Shown one piece after another: positions 25,154 through 33,733 of a stretch of 64,000 nucleotides of DNA; positions within the stretch are counted from its first letter, which is position 1, and every line of letters begins with the position of its first letter. Position numbers and translations under genes: made by a program. The stretch comes from Falsirhodobacter flavus (GTDB lineage Bacteria; Pseudomonadota; Alphaproteobacteria; Rhodobacterales; Rhodobacteraceae). The notes beneath the pieces are model-generated. The model searched no databases and was not told the origin of the DNA. It saw only the letters and a program-made list of their open reading frames with translations. The stretch is taken from positions 1-64,000 of the forward strand of contig JARWBI010000012.1 of assembly GCA_029846755.1 (NCBI GenBank). The letters are read 5' to 3'.

Positions 25154-25547
25154 GCGCGGATGGCCGGATGACCGCGTGGGGCAACCCGCGAGGAAAGTCC
25201 GGACTCCATGAGGCAAGGGTGCCGGGTAACGCCCGGCCGGGGCAACCCGAGGGAAAGCGCCACAGAGAAGAGTCTGCCCGGCACGTTCGGGCGATGGTGA
25301 AACGGTGGGGTAAGAGCCCACCGCGGACCTGGCAACAGGGACGGCAAGGCAAGCCCCACCCGGAGCAATGCCGAATAGGGACCCCGCGCCTGTAAGGTCC
25401 GCGCCTTAGCGGAGACCACAGGCAGGATGCTTCAGCCCAGGGGTCCGGGTTGGCAGCTAGATCCCACCGGCAACGGCGGGACCAGAGGAATGGTCATCGA
25501 AGGGAAGCGATTCCCGGAACAAAATCCGGCTTACAGGCCATCCGCGC
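25154..25547 (+). ncRNA. rnpB: RNase P RNA, bacterial type A
   Basis: The catalytic RNA that matures tRNA 5' ends. The ends pair as the P1 helix: 25154-25165 (GCGCGGATGGCC) with 25536-25547 (GGCCATCCGCGC). Conserved core elements are GAGGAAAGTCCGGACTCC at 25190-25207 and the 3' segment AAAATCCGGCTTACA just before the terminal helix. The length of about 394 nucleotides fits alphaproteobacteria. No protein-coding gene is supported in this interval. The RNA ends two bases before the stop codon of the opposing Grx-MauE gene and has no T-run after it. Confidence 0.95.
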
Positions 25548-25549
25548 AA

Positions 25550-26311
25550 TCACACCATCGCAAGCATCCAAAGCGCCATGAACACCATCATGGCATTTTC
25601 CAGCAGCGACACGAACCCCAGTGGCACGCGGCTGTTTCCGCCCACGCAGGCGCAGCGCAGCTCTCGCTTCTCGACATAGACCGCCTGCACCACCGATACG
25701 ACGCCCACGACCCCGATGAACAGCGCAACGGGCACCGACACCCAAAGCAGCACGCCCGTTATCATCAAAAGCCCCGCCGCCGTTTCCGCGAACGGATAGA
25801 TATAGGCATAGCCCACCCATTTGCGCGCCAGCAGGTCATAGCCCAAAAAACCGGTGGTGAAACTTTCCACGTCCTGAAGTTTCTGAAGTCCCAGCAGCAC
25901 CATCGCGAAGGCGATCGCCCATTGCAGCCAGCTTGCGAAGGTCAGCGTGTCCGTCGCCCAGCGCGCCGCCAGCGCCGACAGCGCCGCCACGGCAAAGACC
26001 GCGACCACCGGGGCATAGGTCGTGTCGTTCTTGCCCGCCACGGGATCACCCAGGAACGCCCGCAGCGCATCGTGCCCGCCAATCCGATCCTCGCCGATCC
26101 AGACCTGCGGCGTGGTCTTTACGCCGTGCTGGGCCTTGAAGGCATCCACCTCCTCGCGCGTGCGCAGCCAGCGGTCATCGACCTGATAGCCGTGCTTTTC
26201 CAGCTGCGCCTTCGCCTTCAGCCCGAAGGGGCAGACGTGATCCCCCATGACCATGCGGTAAATCGTGGCGCGGCGCAGCGGGACGGCGCGGAAATTCGGA
26301 TCTGCGTTCAT
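25550..26311 (-). CDS. Glutaredoxin-MauE/DoxX fusion membrane protein
   Basis: A 253-residue protein joining two domains. Residues about 15-90 are glutaredoxin-like, with the active-site motif C27-P-F-G and the later [15 protein letters not shown] cis-proline and glutathione-binding segment. About residues 97-253 form four to five membrane helices of the MauE/DoxX type, with [14 protein letters not shown] near the C-terminus, where a CxC pair could exchange electrons with the thiol domain. This implies a membrane-bound thiol redox relay for oxidative folding or metal-centre assembly; the target is unknown. AAGGAG lies before the ATG. CPFG rather than CPYC suggests monothiol chemistry in the soluble part. 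Confidence 0.88.
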   Translation of the reverse strand: MNADPNFRAVPLRRATIYRMVMGDHVCPFGLKAKAQLEKHGYQVDDRWLRTREEVDAFKAQHGVKTTPQVWIGEDRIGGHDALRAFLGDPVAGKNDTTYAPVVAVFAVAALSALAARWATDTLTFASWLQWAIAFAMVLLGLQKLQDVESFTTGFLGYDLLARKWVGYAYIYPFAETAAGLLMITGVLLWVSVPVALFIGVVGVVSVVQAVYVEKRELRCACVGGNSRVPLGFVSLLENAMMVFMALWMLAMV

Positions 26312-26488
26312 GGCTCTACTCCTTTTCCCCGGTCCAATGTATGGCCTGTGGCGCAAGGGTCCAACCGTCTGAATTTTACCTCGGCGGAAACCCGAATTGC
26401 GGTTGACTCCGGGGCGCGCGCGGTTAAAAGGCGGGCTTCAAGGATTTACCACGGGGGAGCCGTTTCCTCCGACGCTGTGGAGACGACA

Positions 26489-26656
26489 ATGGCGAAGCCG
26501 ACGACGATCAAGATCCGTCTGAACTCGACGGCGGGCACCGGGCACTTCTATGTGACCAAGAAGAACGCCCGCACCATGACCGAGAAGATGACGGTTCGCA
26601 AATACGACCCCGTGAAGCGTGAGCATGTGGAATACAAGGAAGGCAAGATCAAGTAA
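26489..26656 (+). CDS. rpmG: 50S ribosomal protein L33
   Basis: A 55-residue ribosomal protein of the large subunit near the E site. The sequence ([17 protein letters not shown] at the start, [11 protein letters not shown] in the middle) is typical for alphaproteobacteria. It has no cysteine at all, so it is the zinc-free form; no zinc-dependent paralogue is in the window. GGAG precedes the ATG by seven bases and an intrinsic terminator follows. Confidence 0.97.
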   Translation: MAKPTTIKIRLNSTAGTGHFYVTKKNARTMTEKMTVRKYDPVKREHVEYKEGKIK

Positions 26657-26680
26657 GATCTGCCCCCTTTTCCCGAATGA

Positions 26681-26711
26681 CAAAGCCCCGGACGTTCGGT
26701 CCGGGGCTTTG
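26681..26711. terminator. Bidirectional terminator between rpmG and the methyltransferase gene
   Basis: CAAAGCCCCGGAC (26681-26693) pairs perfectly with GTCCGGGGCTTTG (26699-26711) around GTTCG. The terminal A/T pairs give a U-rich 3' edge on both strands, fitting the convergent gene arrangement. Confidence 0.85.
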
Positions 26712-26734
26712 TCATTTCTGCAGGTGCCTTACGA

Positions 26735-27943
26735 TCATACCGCCGTGCCGAAGGCGACGCTGACGGGTAGCGGCAGGCCGGCCACCCGAACCGATGCCGC
26801 CCCGCTGCGCAGCGGATGCACCGCGCCCGCCCATTGCAGCATCTGGAGCGCCTGGTTCAGCAGGCCCGGGCGACCGGCAAATGGCTGAAGACGCTCCAGC
26901 TCGGCAAAGGCGGCGGCGCCGGCGTGAAGCCGAGACAGCAGCGGGCCGAAGATCGCGGCTTCCCCCTCGACCGGGCCGATCCGCGTCGAAAACGCGACCC
27001 GCCCCGGCTTCGGCGCAGCCGCCAGCACCCCGAACCGCTGCTCGCGCAGAAGGTCCATATGTTCCGCCGCGCCCAGCGCAGGGGCGGGCCGCATGAACAG
27101 ATCGTAGCGGAGCGACTGATTGCGGGCGATGTCCTTCATCGCTTCGCGCAAGGCTGGGTCGCGTTCGGAGGTGATGGCCGCAGCACATCCGGCAGGCAGC
27201 GATACCGCGTCGATATTTTCGATCCCCGCGGCGCTGCCGACCCGCCCCAGCCCCTCCTCCGCCATGTCCGCCATCACCTCGGCCACGTCCAGCGGGTCGA
27301 AATGCGCGTTCAGGTAATCATGGGCGATATAGTCGGGATCGTCCGCCAGAAGCCCGTCCAGCGCATCCGAGGCATGGGGATGAAGCTGGAAGAACCCCGC
27401 CCCCGCATCGCGCAAGGCGACCAGCCGCGACAGCCCCGCGCCCACCGGATCGGGGGCCTGCCTGCACGCGCGGAACGCCGCATGGAACGCCCGGAACGGC
27501 AGTCCGCCCGGCGCTGTCATGTAATGGATGCAGGCGATACCCCCCGGTGCCAGAGACGCGCCGACGAATCGCCGCATCATTGCCCGCACTTCTGTCGAGA
27601 CCCAGGAATACATGCCGTGGCTGACGATGAAATCGGCGCGCTCGGGGGGCAGGTTGGCGATATCGCCGCAGGTGAAACGCGCGTTCCCGATCCGCGCCTC
27701 TGCCGCCGTCGCCTGCGCTGCACGGATATGGGCCGGGTTCAGGTCGATCCCATGGAACTGCATGGCAGGATTCGCCGCCGCCAGTTGCAACAGGGTCAGC
27801 CCCGTGCCGCAGCCGATCTCCAGAAACCGGGTTCCTGACAGCGCAGGCGGCCTGCGGCCCAGAGATGCCAGCACCGAGGCCAGCCATGTCGGCGCATATT
27901 CGCGGTGGAACCGCGCGGGATAAGGACGGTCGGTCAGATACAT
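26735..27943 (-). CDS. Class I SAM-dependent methyltransferase with regulatory domain
   Basis: A 402-residue protein with an N-terminal Rossmann methyltransferase domain (motif I FLEIGCGTGL at about residues 40-49, acidic motif II in FHGIDLNP) and a central methyltransferase-regulatory domain (PF10119-like, about 210-290). The C-terminal 100 residues are less conserved. The substrate is unknown; relatives are often annotated only as methyltransferase regulatory domain proteins. AAAGG precedes the ATG at 27943, which is preferred to an upstream ATG. It follows the TonB receptor gene on the same strand at a distance of 59 bases, so it might be cotranscribed with it. Confidence 0.82.
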   Translation of the reverse strand: MYLTDRPYPARFHREYAPTWLASVLASLGRRPPALSGTRFLEIGCGTGLTLLQLAAANPAMQFHGIDLNPAHIRAAQATAAEARIGNARFTCGDIANLPPERADFIVSHGMYSWVSTEVRAMMRRFVGASLAPGGIACIHYMTAPGGLPFRAFHAAFRACRQAPDPVGAGLSRLVALRDAGAGFFQLHPHASDALDGLLADDPDYIAHDYLNAHFDPLDVAEVMADMAEEGLGRVGSAAGIENIDAVSLPAGCAAAITSERDPALREAMKDIARNQSLRYDLFMRPAPALGAAEHMDLLREQRFGVLAAAPKPGRVAFSTRIGPVEGEAAIFGPLLSRLHAGAAAFAELERLQPFAGRPGLLNQALQMLQWAGAVHPLRSGAASVRVAGLPLPVSVAFGTAV

Positions 27944-28002
27944 GGCGGCCTTTAGCAAAGCGATGGCGCGCCGCACCCCCGGAAGGAGCGCGGCGCGCAG
28001 GA

Positions 28003-30162
28003 TCAGAACGTCTTGCTGATCGACAGATAGAATGCGCGGCCCGGCTCGTTATAGGTATTGGCCCCATTGCCGGTGCGGAACAGCTGTTCGTCGAACAGGT
28101 TGGTGACGCCGGTCGACAGATGCGCCGTCTCGGTCACGTCCCATTTCGCGCCAAGATTCACAAGCGTGTAGGAGGGACGATCCTCGACCGAATCCGCCGG
28201 CTCGCCGGTGTTGTTGTTGATCTGGCGGGCTTCGGTGCGGCCATAATTGGTCATCGAAAGCGTGACCGTCAGATCGTCGCGCGCATACCAGTCCAGCGCA
28301 CTGTTGATCGTATAGTTCGGCACTAGGCTCAGCGGGCGGCCAAGGTGATCCTCCGACTTTATCATGTATGTCGCATTGACGCTCAGCGCGAAACTCTCGC
28401 CCAGCGGCGTTGCGAAGCTGCCTTCAAGACCGGAGACCTTCGCCTCGGGCGTGTTGTCCCAGCTGAAGACGCGATAGCCGTTCTCGTATCCAAGGAAGGT
28501 ATCGCCCGCCGTGATGCGATCCTTGTAGTCGTTGTGGAAATAGGTCAGCGAGCCGTCGATGCCGCCCGCGCCCTCATAGGCGATCCCGACTTCGGTGTTC
28601 AGGCTGGTTTCCGGCTTCAGGTCGGGGTTGCCATAGATATAGCACTGGTTGGTCCCCAGACCGTCATCCAGCCGCTGGCAGCCATTCCCCATCGAGCTGT
28701 AGCGATAATTCGGGTTCAGCTGATAAAGGTTCGGGGCCTTGAAGGCGCGTGCGACGCCGACCTTCATCGACCATTCATCGGTGAAGGCATAGGTCGCGTT
28801 CAGGCTGGGGCTGGCATTGAAGCCGAAGGTGTCGGCCCAGTCCATCCGCAGGGCAGGCGTCAGGGTCAGCCGGTCGTCCCACTGGATGTTGTTCTCGGCA
28901 TAGATGCCGATGTTGGTCTGGTCCAGCTTGCTGGGTGTGCCGCCGTCCAGCGTCAGGGTGGACTGGTCCTCCATCCGCTCGTGCCGGACTTCGGCGCCGA
29001 GGGTCAGCGCCTGGTCGCGCCCGCCAAGCGTCAGGGGCAACGTCCATTCGGTCTTGGCGGTGATATTGTCCAGATCGGTGGTGGTGGCGGGCAGGTCGGG
29101 GTCGATCGCGCCTTCGTTCCGGCCCCCGGGGCCTTCGCCCAGACGGTGGTTGCGGGTGCGCTCCCACTGGAGATAGCTGAACGAATCGCCGAAGCCGTAT
29201 TCGCCGCGATGGGTGATGCCCAGCGTCCGGCGATACAGCGTGTTCGTCTCGGCCCCGTCCTGCGCCAGATCGTCCGTGGGCGATCCGACACCGCCCGACG
29301 CACCCGTCCCCCGGTCGCCCGCATAGATGTTGCCCTGACGCGAGAAGCCCGCCTCGAAGTCGATCTCGTGCCCGTCGCGCGGGGCGAAGGTTAGAAGCCC
29401 GGTCAGGTCCTTGTTGACCACGCCTTCGCGGCCAGAGGGGGCGGTATCGCTTTCGGCGGCATCCTTGTTGATCTCGGGCGCATCGCCGTCGGTCTTGTTG
29501 TAGTTGCCCGTCAGCCGGAAACTCAGCCGTTCGGAAATGGGTCCGGCCAGCATGAAGTTCGTGCGCTTGCCATCCCCTTCGTCCGAGCTTTCGGGAAGAT
29601 GGAAGCTCAGCCCGACCTGCCCGGTGAAGACGTCGGGGCGCTTGGTGATGATGTTGACGACCCCGCCCGACGCACCCGAGCCATAGCGCGCCGCCGCCGG
29701 GCCGCGCAGCACTTCGATCCGTTCGACCAATTCCGGCGGCACCCAGTTGGAATCGCCGCGGGTGTCGCGTTCGCCCGCGCGGCCCATCTTGACCGAATTG
29801 CGCGACAGGACCGGCTTGCCGTCGATCAGGATCAGCGTGTTTTCCGGCCCCATGCCGCGAATGTCGATCTGGCGGTTGTTGCCGCGCTGCCCCGAAGTGG
29901 AGTTGCCGGTCAGGTTCACGCCCGGCATCTTGCGCACGATCTCGGACAGATCGTTCGCGACGGGCAACTTTTCCAGATCCTCGGCGGTGATGGTCGACGC
30001 ACCAAGAGCCTGCCGCGCCTGTTCTTCGGCGGTGATGACGATGGGGGCCAGTTCGATCGCCTCGTCCGTCGTCTGTTGTGCCAGCACGGTGGCCGGAACG
30101 ATCAGCGTCGTTCCAAGAAGTGCCGCAACGCAGCCGCGCCGCAGTTTATGGGGTTGCATCAT
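28003..30162 (-). CDS. TonB-dependent ferric catecholate siderophore receptor, FepA-like
   Basis: A 719-residue outer-membrane receptor. Signal peptide at about 1-29; possible TonB box near IVITAEEQ; plug domain at about 50-165 with RQIDIRGMGPENTLILIDG and GERDTRGDSNWVPPELVERIEVLRGPAAARYG split across two strands; then a 22-strand barrel ending in an aromatic C-terminus (FYLSISKTF). The GERDTRGD and WVPPE motifs are those of FepA/PirA enterobactin receptors rather than of ferrichrome or citrate receptors. It fits the NRPS genes downstream in the island. A TGA-N9-TCA site lies 19 bases upstream of the start, suggesting iron repression. Confidence 0.92.
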   Translation of the reverse strand: MMQPHKLRRGCVAALLGTTLIVPATVLAQQTTDEAIELAPIVITAEEQARQALGASTITAEDLEKLPVANDLSEIVRKMPGVNLTGNSTSGQRGNNRQIDIRGMGPENTLILIDGKPVLSRNSVKMGRAGERDTRGDSNWVPPELVERIEVLRGPAAARYGSGASGGVVNIITKRPDVFTGQVGLSFHLPESSDEGDGKRTNFMLAGPISERLSFRLTGNYNKTDGDAPEINKDAAESDTAPSGREGVVNKDLTGLLTFAPRDGHEIDFEAGFSRQGNIYAGDRGTGASGGVGSPTDDLAQDGAETNTLYRRTLGITHRGEYGFGDSFSYLQWERTRNHRLGEGPGGRNEGAIDPDLPATTTDLDNITAKTEWTLPLTLGGRDQALTLGAEVRHERMEDQSTLTLDGGTPSKLDQTNIGIYAENNIQWDDRLTLTPALRMDWADTFGFNASPSLNATYAFTDEWSMKVGVARAFKAPNLYQLNPNYRYSSMGNGCQRLDDGLGTNQCYIYGNPDLKPETSLNTEVGIAYEGAGGIDGSLTYFHNDYKDRITAGDTFLGYENGYRVFSWDNTPEAKVSGLEGSFATPLGESFALSVNATYMIKSEDHLGRPLSLVPNYTINSALDWYARDDLTVTLSMTNYGRTEARQINNNTGEPADSVEDRPSYTLVNLGAKWDVTETAHLSTGVTNLFDEQLFRTGNGANTYNEPGRAFYLSISKTF

Positions 30163-30180
30163 CTGTCCCTCGTCTTTAGG

Positions 30181-30195
30181 TGATTTTTTTTGTCA
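30181..30195. promoter_or_regulatory. Candidate iron-responsive (RirA-type) box upstream of the receptor
   Basis: TGATTTTTTTTGTCA fits the TGA-N9-TCA consensus described for RirA operators in alphaproteobacteria. It sits in the leader of the FepA-like receptor gene, within an AT-rich 130-base divergent region shared with the TRAP operon. A perfect 10-base palindrome, ACCAATTGGT, at 30285-30294 lies close to the TRAP start and may be a separate operator. Both are inferred from pattern and context. Confidence 0.4.
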
Positions 30196-30329
30196 GGTAA
30201 TTGCCGACGGCCATCCGGGACAAGACGAAATCACGCCCCGGACCGGCATCGTTGCAATATTGACACATATTTTTTCTGCGGTTTACCAATTGGTTAGCCG
30301 TTATTTTCTGCTGCCATCGCGAGGATGAC

Positions 30330-30872
30330 ATGCCCAAATCGACGTTCGGTATCCACAGGATCAGCCGCGGTCTTCGCGTGATTGAAACCGCGCTGGCAGC
30401 CGTGCTGGTCGCCGCCATCTTCGCGGCGCTTCTGGCAAACGTCGTCTCGCGCGGGCTGGGCCACCCACTGGTCTGGACGGATGAGCTTGCGGTCCATCTG
30501 ATGGTCTGGATCGCCTTTCTGGGCGCATCGCTGGGCATCGCGTCGCGCAACCACATGGCCATCGGCATCCTGCCCGAGCGGCTGAGCGATCATGCGCGCG
30601 GACGGCTGGTCGTGCTGATCGACGCGCTGGTGCTGGGTTTCACGGCGATGATGGCGGTGCTGGTCTGGAATTGGCTGGACCTGCCGGGGCTGATCGCCGC
30701 CGGGTCCGGCGCGGCGCTGGCCGAACGCAGCTTCAACTTCGTCTATCTGGACCCGACCCTGACACTGGGCATCCGCAAGATCTGGTTCTGGCTGATCCTG
30801 CCCATCACCTGCGTGACCGGAATGATCCATGCCGCCGCAACGCTGGCGCAAAGCATCGAGGCGCTGAAATGA
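30330..30872 (+). CDS. TRAP transporter small permease (DctQ type)
   Basis: The 180-residue four-helix subunit of a tripartite ATP-independent importer. Membrane segments lie at about residues 17-37, 50-70, 92-112 and 137-157. The WTDELAVHLMVWIAFLGASLG signature of DctQ is split around residues 49-69. GAGGA precedes the ATG. It overlaps the large permease by 4 bases. The gene order here is small permease, large permease, binding protein. The operon sits inside the siderophore island, and its substrate is not evident; an organic or aromatic acid is typical of TRAP systems. Confidence 0.92.
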   Translation: MPKSTFGIHRISRGLRVIETALAAVLVAAIFAALLANVVSRGLGHPLVWTDELAVHLMVWIAFLGASLGIASRNHMAIGILPERLSDHARGRLVVLIDALVLGFTAMMAVLVWNWLDLPGLIAAGSGAALAERSFNFVYLDPTLTLGIRKIWFWLILPITCVTGMIHAAATLAQSIEALK

Positions 30873-32125
30873 TTGCGGGGCTTTCCTTCGTCGGGCTGAT
30901 GGCGCTCGGGGCGCCGATCTCCTTCGTGCTGGTGGCGGTGGCGGTCATCCTGATCCTTGCCAGCGGCAATGGCATCCTGCTGCAATCCTTTCCGCAGCAG
31001 TTTTTCGCCGGAATCGAAAGCTATGGCCTGCTGTCGCTGCCGCTGTTCATCCTGCTGGGGGAACTGATGGGCGCGGGCGGCATCGGCCGACGCCTTCTGG
31101 CGCTGGCGCAAGCGGTGATGCCGCCGCTGCGGGCGGGGTTGGCGCATGTGAACCTGCTGGCGAACCTGATGATGGCCTCGGTTCTTGGGTCCACCGTGGC
31201 GCAGCTAACGGTGATGGCCCGCCTGTCGGTGCCAGAGATGGAGCGTGCAGGCTATCCCCGCGATCTGGCCACCACGATCACGGCGGCGGGCGGGCTGCTG
31301 GCCCCGATCCTGCCGCCGTCGATGAACCTGATCGTCTATGCCGCCGTGGCGCAGGTGCCGGTGGCGGACCTGTTCATCGCGGGCATCGGTCCGGGGCTGG
31401 CGATGGCGGCCTGTTTCGCGGCGGTCATCTGGTGGCTGGGCCGCAAGATGGACCTGCCCCGCGTACCCGCCCAAGCTCTGCCGGACCGCGCCCGCGCGAT
31501 CTGGCACGCCCTGCCCGCGCTGCTGGTCCCGGTCGTGGCCGTCGGCTCGATCCTTGGCGGCGTCGCGACGCCGACCGAATCCGCCGCCGTGTCGTCGCTG
31601 GCGGCCATCCTGATCGGCGGTGGGGTCTATCGCGAGCTTCGCCTGTCCGACATCCCCGGCGCGCTGGTGCGCACCGCCATCACTTCGGGCGCGGTGCTGT
31701 ATCTGGTGGCGGCGGCGCAGATCATCGGCTGGGCGATCACCTATCTTGGCATTCCTGCCCAGACCGCCGCGCTGATGCAGGAACTGGCGGATTCGCCGCT
31801 GGCCTTCCTGATCCTGCTGAACATCCTGCTCTTGCTGATGGGCACGGTGCTGGAGCCGATCCCGGCAATCATCCTGATCGCGCCGGTGCTGCTGCCCGTC
31901 GCGACGCAGACCTATGGGATCGACGCGGTGACCTTCGGCACGATCCTTTCCGTCAACCTCACGCTCGGGCTGCTGACGCCGCCGGTCGGCGCGGGGCTCT
32001 ACACCGCCTCGCTGCTGACCGGGGTCAGCGCCGAACGCCTGTCCCGCCTGCTGGTCCCGTTCTTTGCAGCGGTGATCGCGGTGCTGGCGGGCATGACCGT
32101 CCTTGCCGCCATGAACGCACGATAG
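30869..32125 (+). CDS. TRAP transporter large permease (DctM type)
   Basis: The 418-residue transport subunit with about twelve hydrophobic segments and typical DctM motifs: LPLFILLGELM near residue 55, the ILPPSMNLIVYA hairpin loop near residue 150, VATPTESAAV, and LLTPPVGAGLY near the C-terminus. It uses a sodium or proton gradient to move the ligand delivered by the binding protein. The start at 30869 overlaps the small permease stop (ATGA). Confidence 0.94.
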   Translation: MIAGLSFVGLMALGAPISFVLVAVAVILILASGNGILLQSFPQQFFAGIESYGLLSLPLFILLGELMGAGGIGRRLLALAQAVMPPLRAGLAHVNLLANLMMASVLGSTVAQLTVMARLSVPEMERAGYPRDLATTITAAGGLLAPILPPSMNLIVYAAVAQVPVADLFIAGIGPGLAMAACFAAVIWWLGRKMDLPRVPAQALPDRARAIWHALPALLVPVVAVGSILGGVATPTESAAVSSLAAILIGGGVYRELRLSDIPGALVRTAITSGAVLYLVAAAQIIGWAITYLGIPAQTAALMQELADSPLAFLILLNILLLLMGTVLEPIPAIILIAPVLLPVATQTYGIDAVTFGTILSVNLTLGLLTPPVGAGLYTASLLTGVSAERLSRLLVPFFAAVIAVLAGMTVLAAMNAR

Positions 32126-32134
32126 GAAACGCAA

Positions 32135-33079
32135 ATGCGCCTGCTGAACCTTGTGGCGATGATCGCCATGCTTGCCGCCCCCGCCGCCGCGCAGGACCTG
32201 CGCATCGGCATGGTCACGCCCCCGCCGCATCAATGGACCCGCTCCGCCAATGCGCTGGCCGAAGAACTGGCCACCCGCAGCGAGGGCCGGATGAAGCTGG
32301 CCGTCTTCCCTTCCGGCCAGCTTGGCAGCGAGGCGCAGATGCTGCAACAGCTTCAGGCCGGGGCGTTGGACTTCGCCTTTCTGACGGTGGGCGAGCTTGC
32401 CAACCGCAACCCCGATTTCGGCATCCTCGTCGCCCCCTATCTGGTGGACACGGCCGAGGATGCGGCCAAACTGCTGGAAGGCCCGACCGCCGCCGCGCTT
32501 CAGGACCGTCTGGGCGCGCTGGGCCTGAAGGGGCTGGGATATGGCATGGCGGGAATGCGGATCGTGCTGCTGTCGAAACCGCTGGACGGCACGGTCGCCG
32601 GGCGCAAGATCCGCACGGTGCCCTTGACGCAAGAGATGGACTTCTGGACCAGGGCCGGGGCCGCCCCGACGCCCCTGCCGCTGCCGGAACTGTTCGACGC
32701 CTATGCCAACGGCCAGATCGACGGGATGCAGCTTGACCTTGAAGGAACGTGGAACAACCGTTTCCAGGATTACTCGGCGGTGGTGCTGGACACGCGGCAC
32801 GCGATCTTTCCAATGTTCGCCGTTGCCTCGGCCCGAAAATGGCAAACCCTCCCGCCCGAGGATCGCGCGTTGATCGAGGAGCTGATGACGACCGAGACCG
32901 CCCGCATCCGCGCAGCCTATCCGGCCATCGACGCCGATTACCGCGCGAAACTGCACGAGGCGGGCGCGCCGATCGTCGAAGCCGGGCCGGAAATATTCGG
33001 CACGGCGGTCCAGGACTGGTATGCCGAATGGCGCCAGAAGACCCCCCTTCTGGCGGAACTGGAGGTCGAGGCGCGCTAG
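32135..33079 (+). CDS. TRAP transporter substrate-binding protein (DctP type)
   Basis: A 314-residue periplasmic binding protein. Signal peptide at about 1-19 (cleaved after AAAAQ-like sequence); DctP fold with the segment LAVFPSGQLGSEAQMLQQLQAGALDFAF, split about residues 58-85, and the helix GRKIRTVPLTQEM that carries the conserved arginine expected to bind a carboxylate. The ligand is probably an organic acid. The last codon shares a CTAG with the opposing cytochrome gene. Its position beside EntE/EntF-like genes raises the question of whether it takes up an aryl acid. Confidence 0.92.
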   Translation: MRLLNLVAMIAMLAAPAAAQDLRIGMVTPPPHQWTRSANALAEELATRSEGRMKLAVFPSGQLGSEAQMLQQLQAGALDFAFLTVGELANRNPDFGILVAPYLVDTAEDAAKLLEGPTAAALQDRLGALGLKGLGYGMAGMRIVLLSKPLDGTVAGRKIRTVPLTQEMDFWTRAGAAPTPLPLPELFDAYANGQIDGMQLDLEGTWNNRFQDYSAVVLDTRHAIFPMFAVASARKWQTLPPEDRALIEELMTTETARIRAAYPAIDADYRAKLHEAGAPIVEAGPEIFGTAVQDWYAEWRQKTPLLAELEVEAR

Positions 33080-33627
33080 CGCCGCCCGATCATGCGGGCC
33101 AGCGTTCCGTCGCGCCACATGCCTTCGTGCAGGCCGACCATGACGACATGGCCCGCGATCAGCGCCAGCATGGCCCATGCCACTTCGCCATGCAGCGCGC
33201 CTGCCAGCGTCTGCGTCCATTCCACCGGCACGGGTTTGGGCGCGAACACCTCGATCCCCAGCAGGGTCAGCCCCCGATCCCCACCCCACGCGCGCAGCAG
33301 CGCGACCGAAGGCACCACCGCCATCGCCGCATAGAGCGCCAGATGACCCAGCCGCGCCCCGATCCCCAGCAGCCCGCGCCCGTGGTCCGGCCGGTTCCTG
33401 CAGTTCGCCAGCATCCAGACCACCCGCAGCACGATCAGCACGAACAGGATCGTGCCGACCAGCGCATGGGTGCCGACGAAGAACGACACGAAATCCCGCC
33501 GCCCGAAGATCAGCCGCAGCCCCATTCCAAGGAACTGCCACAGGATCAGCGCGGCGATGGTCCAGTGCAGCAGGCGCGTCACGCGGCCATAGAGGTCAGG
33601 GCTGTCGCGCAGGGGAAGTGCGGTCAC
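33076..33627 (-). CDS. Cytochrome b561 family protein
   Basis: A 183-residue inner-membrane di-heme b-type cytochrome with four helices. The usual ligand histidines are visible in RLLHWTIAALI (helix 1), GTHALVG (helix 2) and GHVVMVGLHEG (helix 4). Family members pass electrons across the membrane from quinol or other donors. Within a siderophore island it could help reduce ferric iron, but that is positional inference; it may equally be a generic nickel-iron-type or superoxide-linked b561. It shares a CTAG stop with the TRAP binding-protein gene and diverges from the entE-like gene with about 106 bases between starts. Confidence 0.85.
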   Translation of the reverse strand: MTALPLRDSPDLYGRVTRLLHWTIAALILWQFLGMGLRLIFGRRDFVSFFVGTHALVGTILFVLIVLRVVWMLANCRNRPDHGRGLLGIGARLGHLALYAAMAVVPSVALLRAWGGDRGLTLLGIEVFAPKPVPVEWTQTLAGALHGEVAWAMLALIAGHVVMVGLHEGMWRDGTLARMIGRR

Positions 33628-33672
33628 GGCTGATTCCTTCGCAATTCATCGGGTTGGCGAACAGGGGTAAAG

Positions 33673-33701
33673 TTGACTGTTTTTCTTCGGAACGCTATGG
33701 C
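33673..33701 (+). promoter_or_regulatory. Candidate promoter of the siderophore assembly operon
   Basis: TTGACT (33673-33678) and TATGGC (33696-33701) are separated by exactly 17 bases and lie 32 bases before the GTG start of the DHB-AMP ligase gene. The -35 element overlaps TGACTGTTTTTCTTC (33674-33688), a one-base mismatch to the TGA-N9-TCA iron box found at two other places in the island. That would allow iron repression. Pattern-based only. Confidence 0.4.
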
Positions 33702-33733
33702 CTGACGCATCGGCAAAAGGCAAGGACCTTGGC

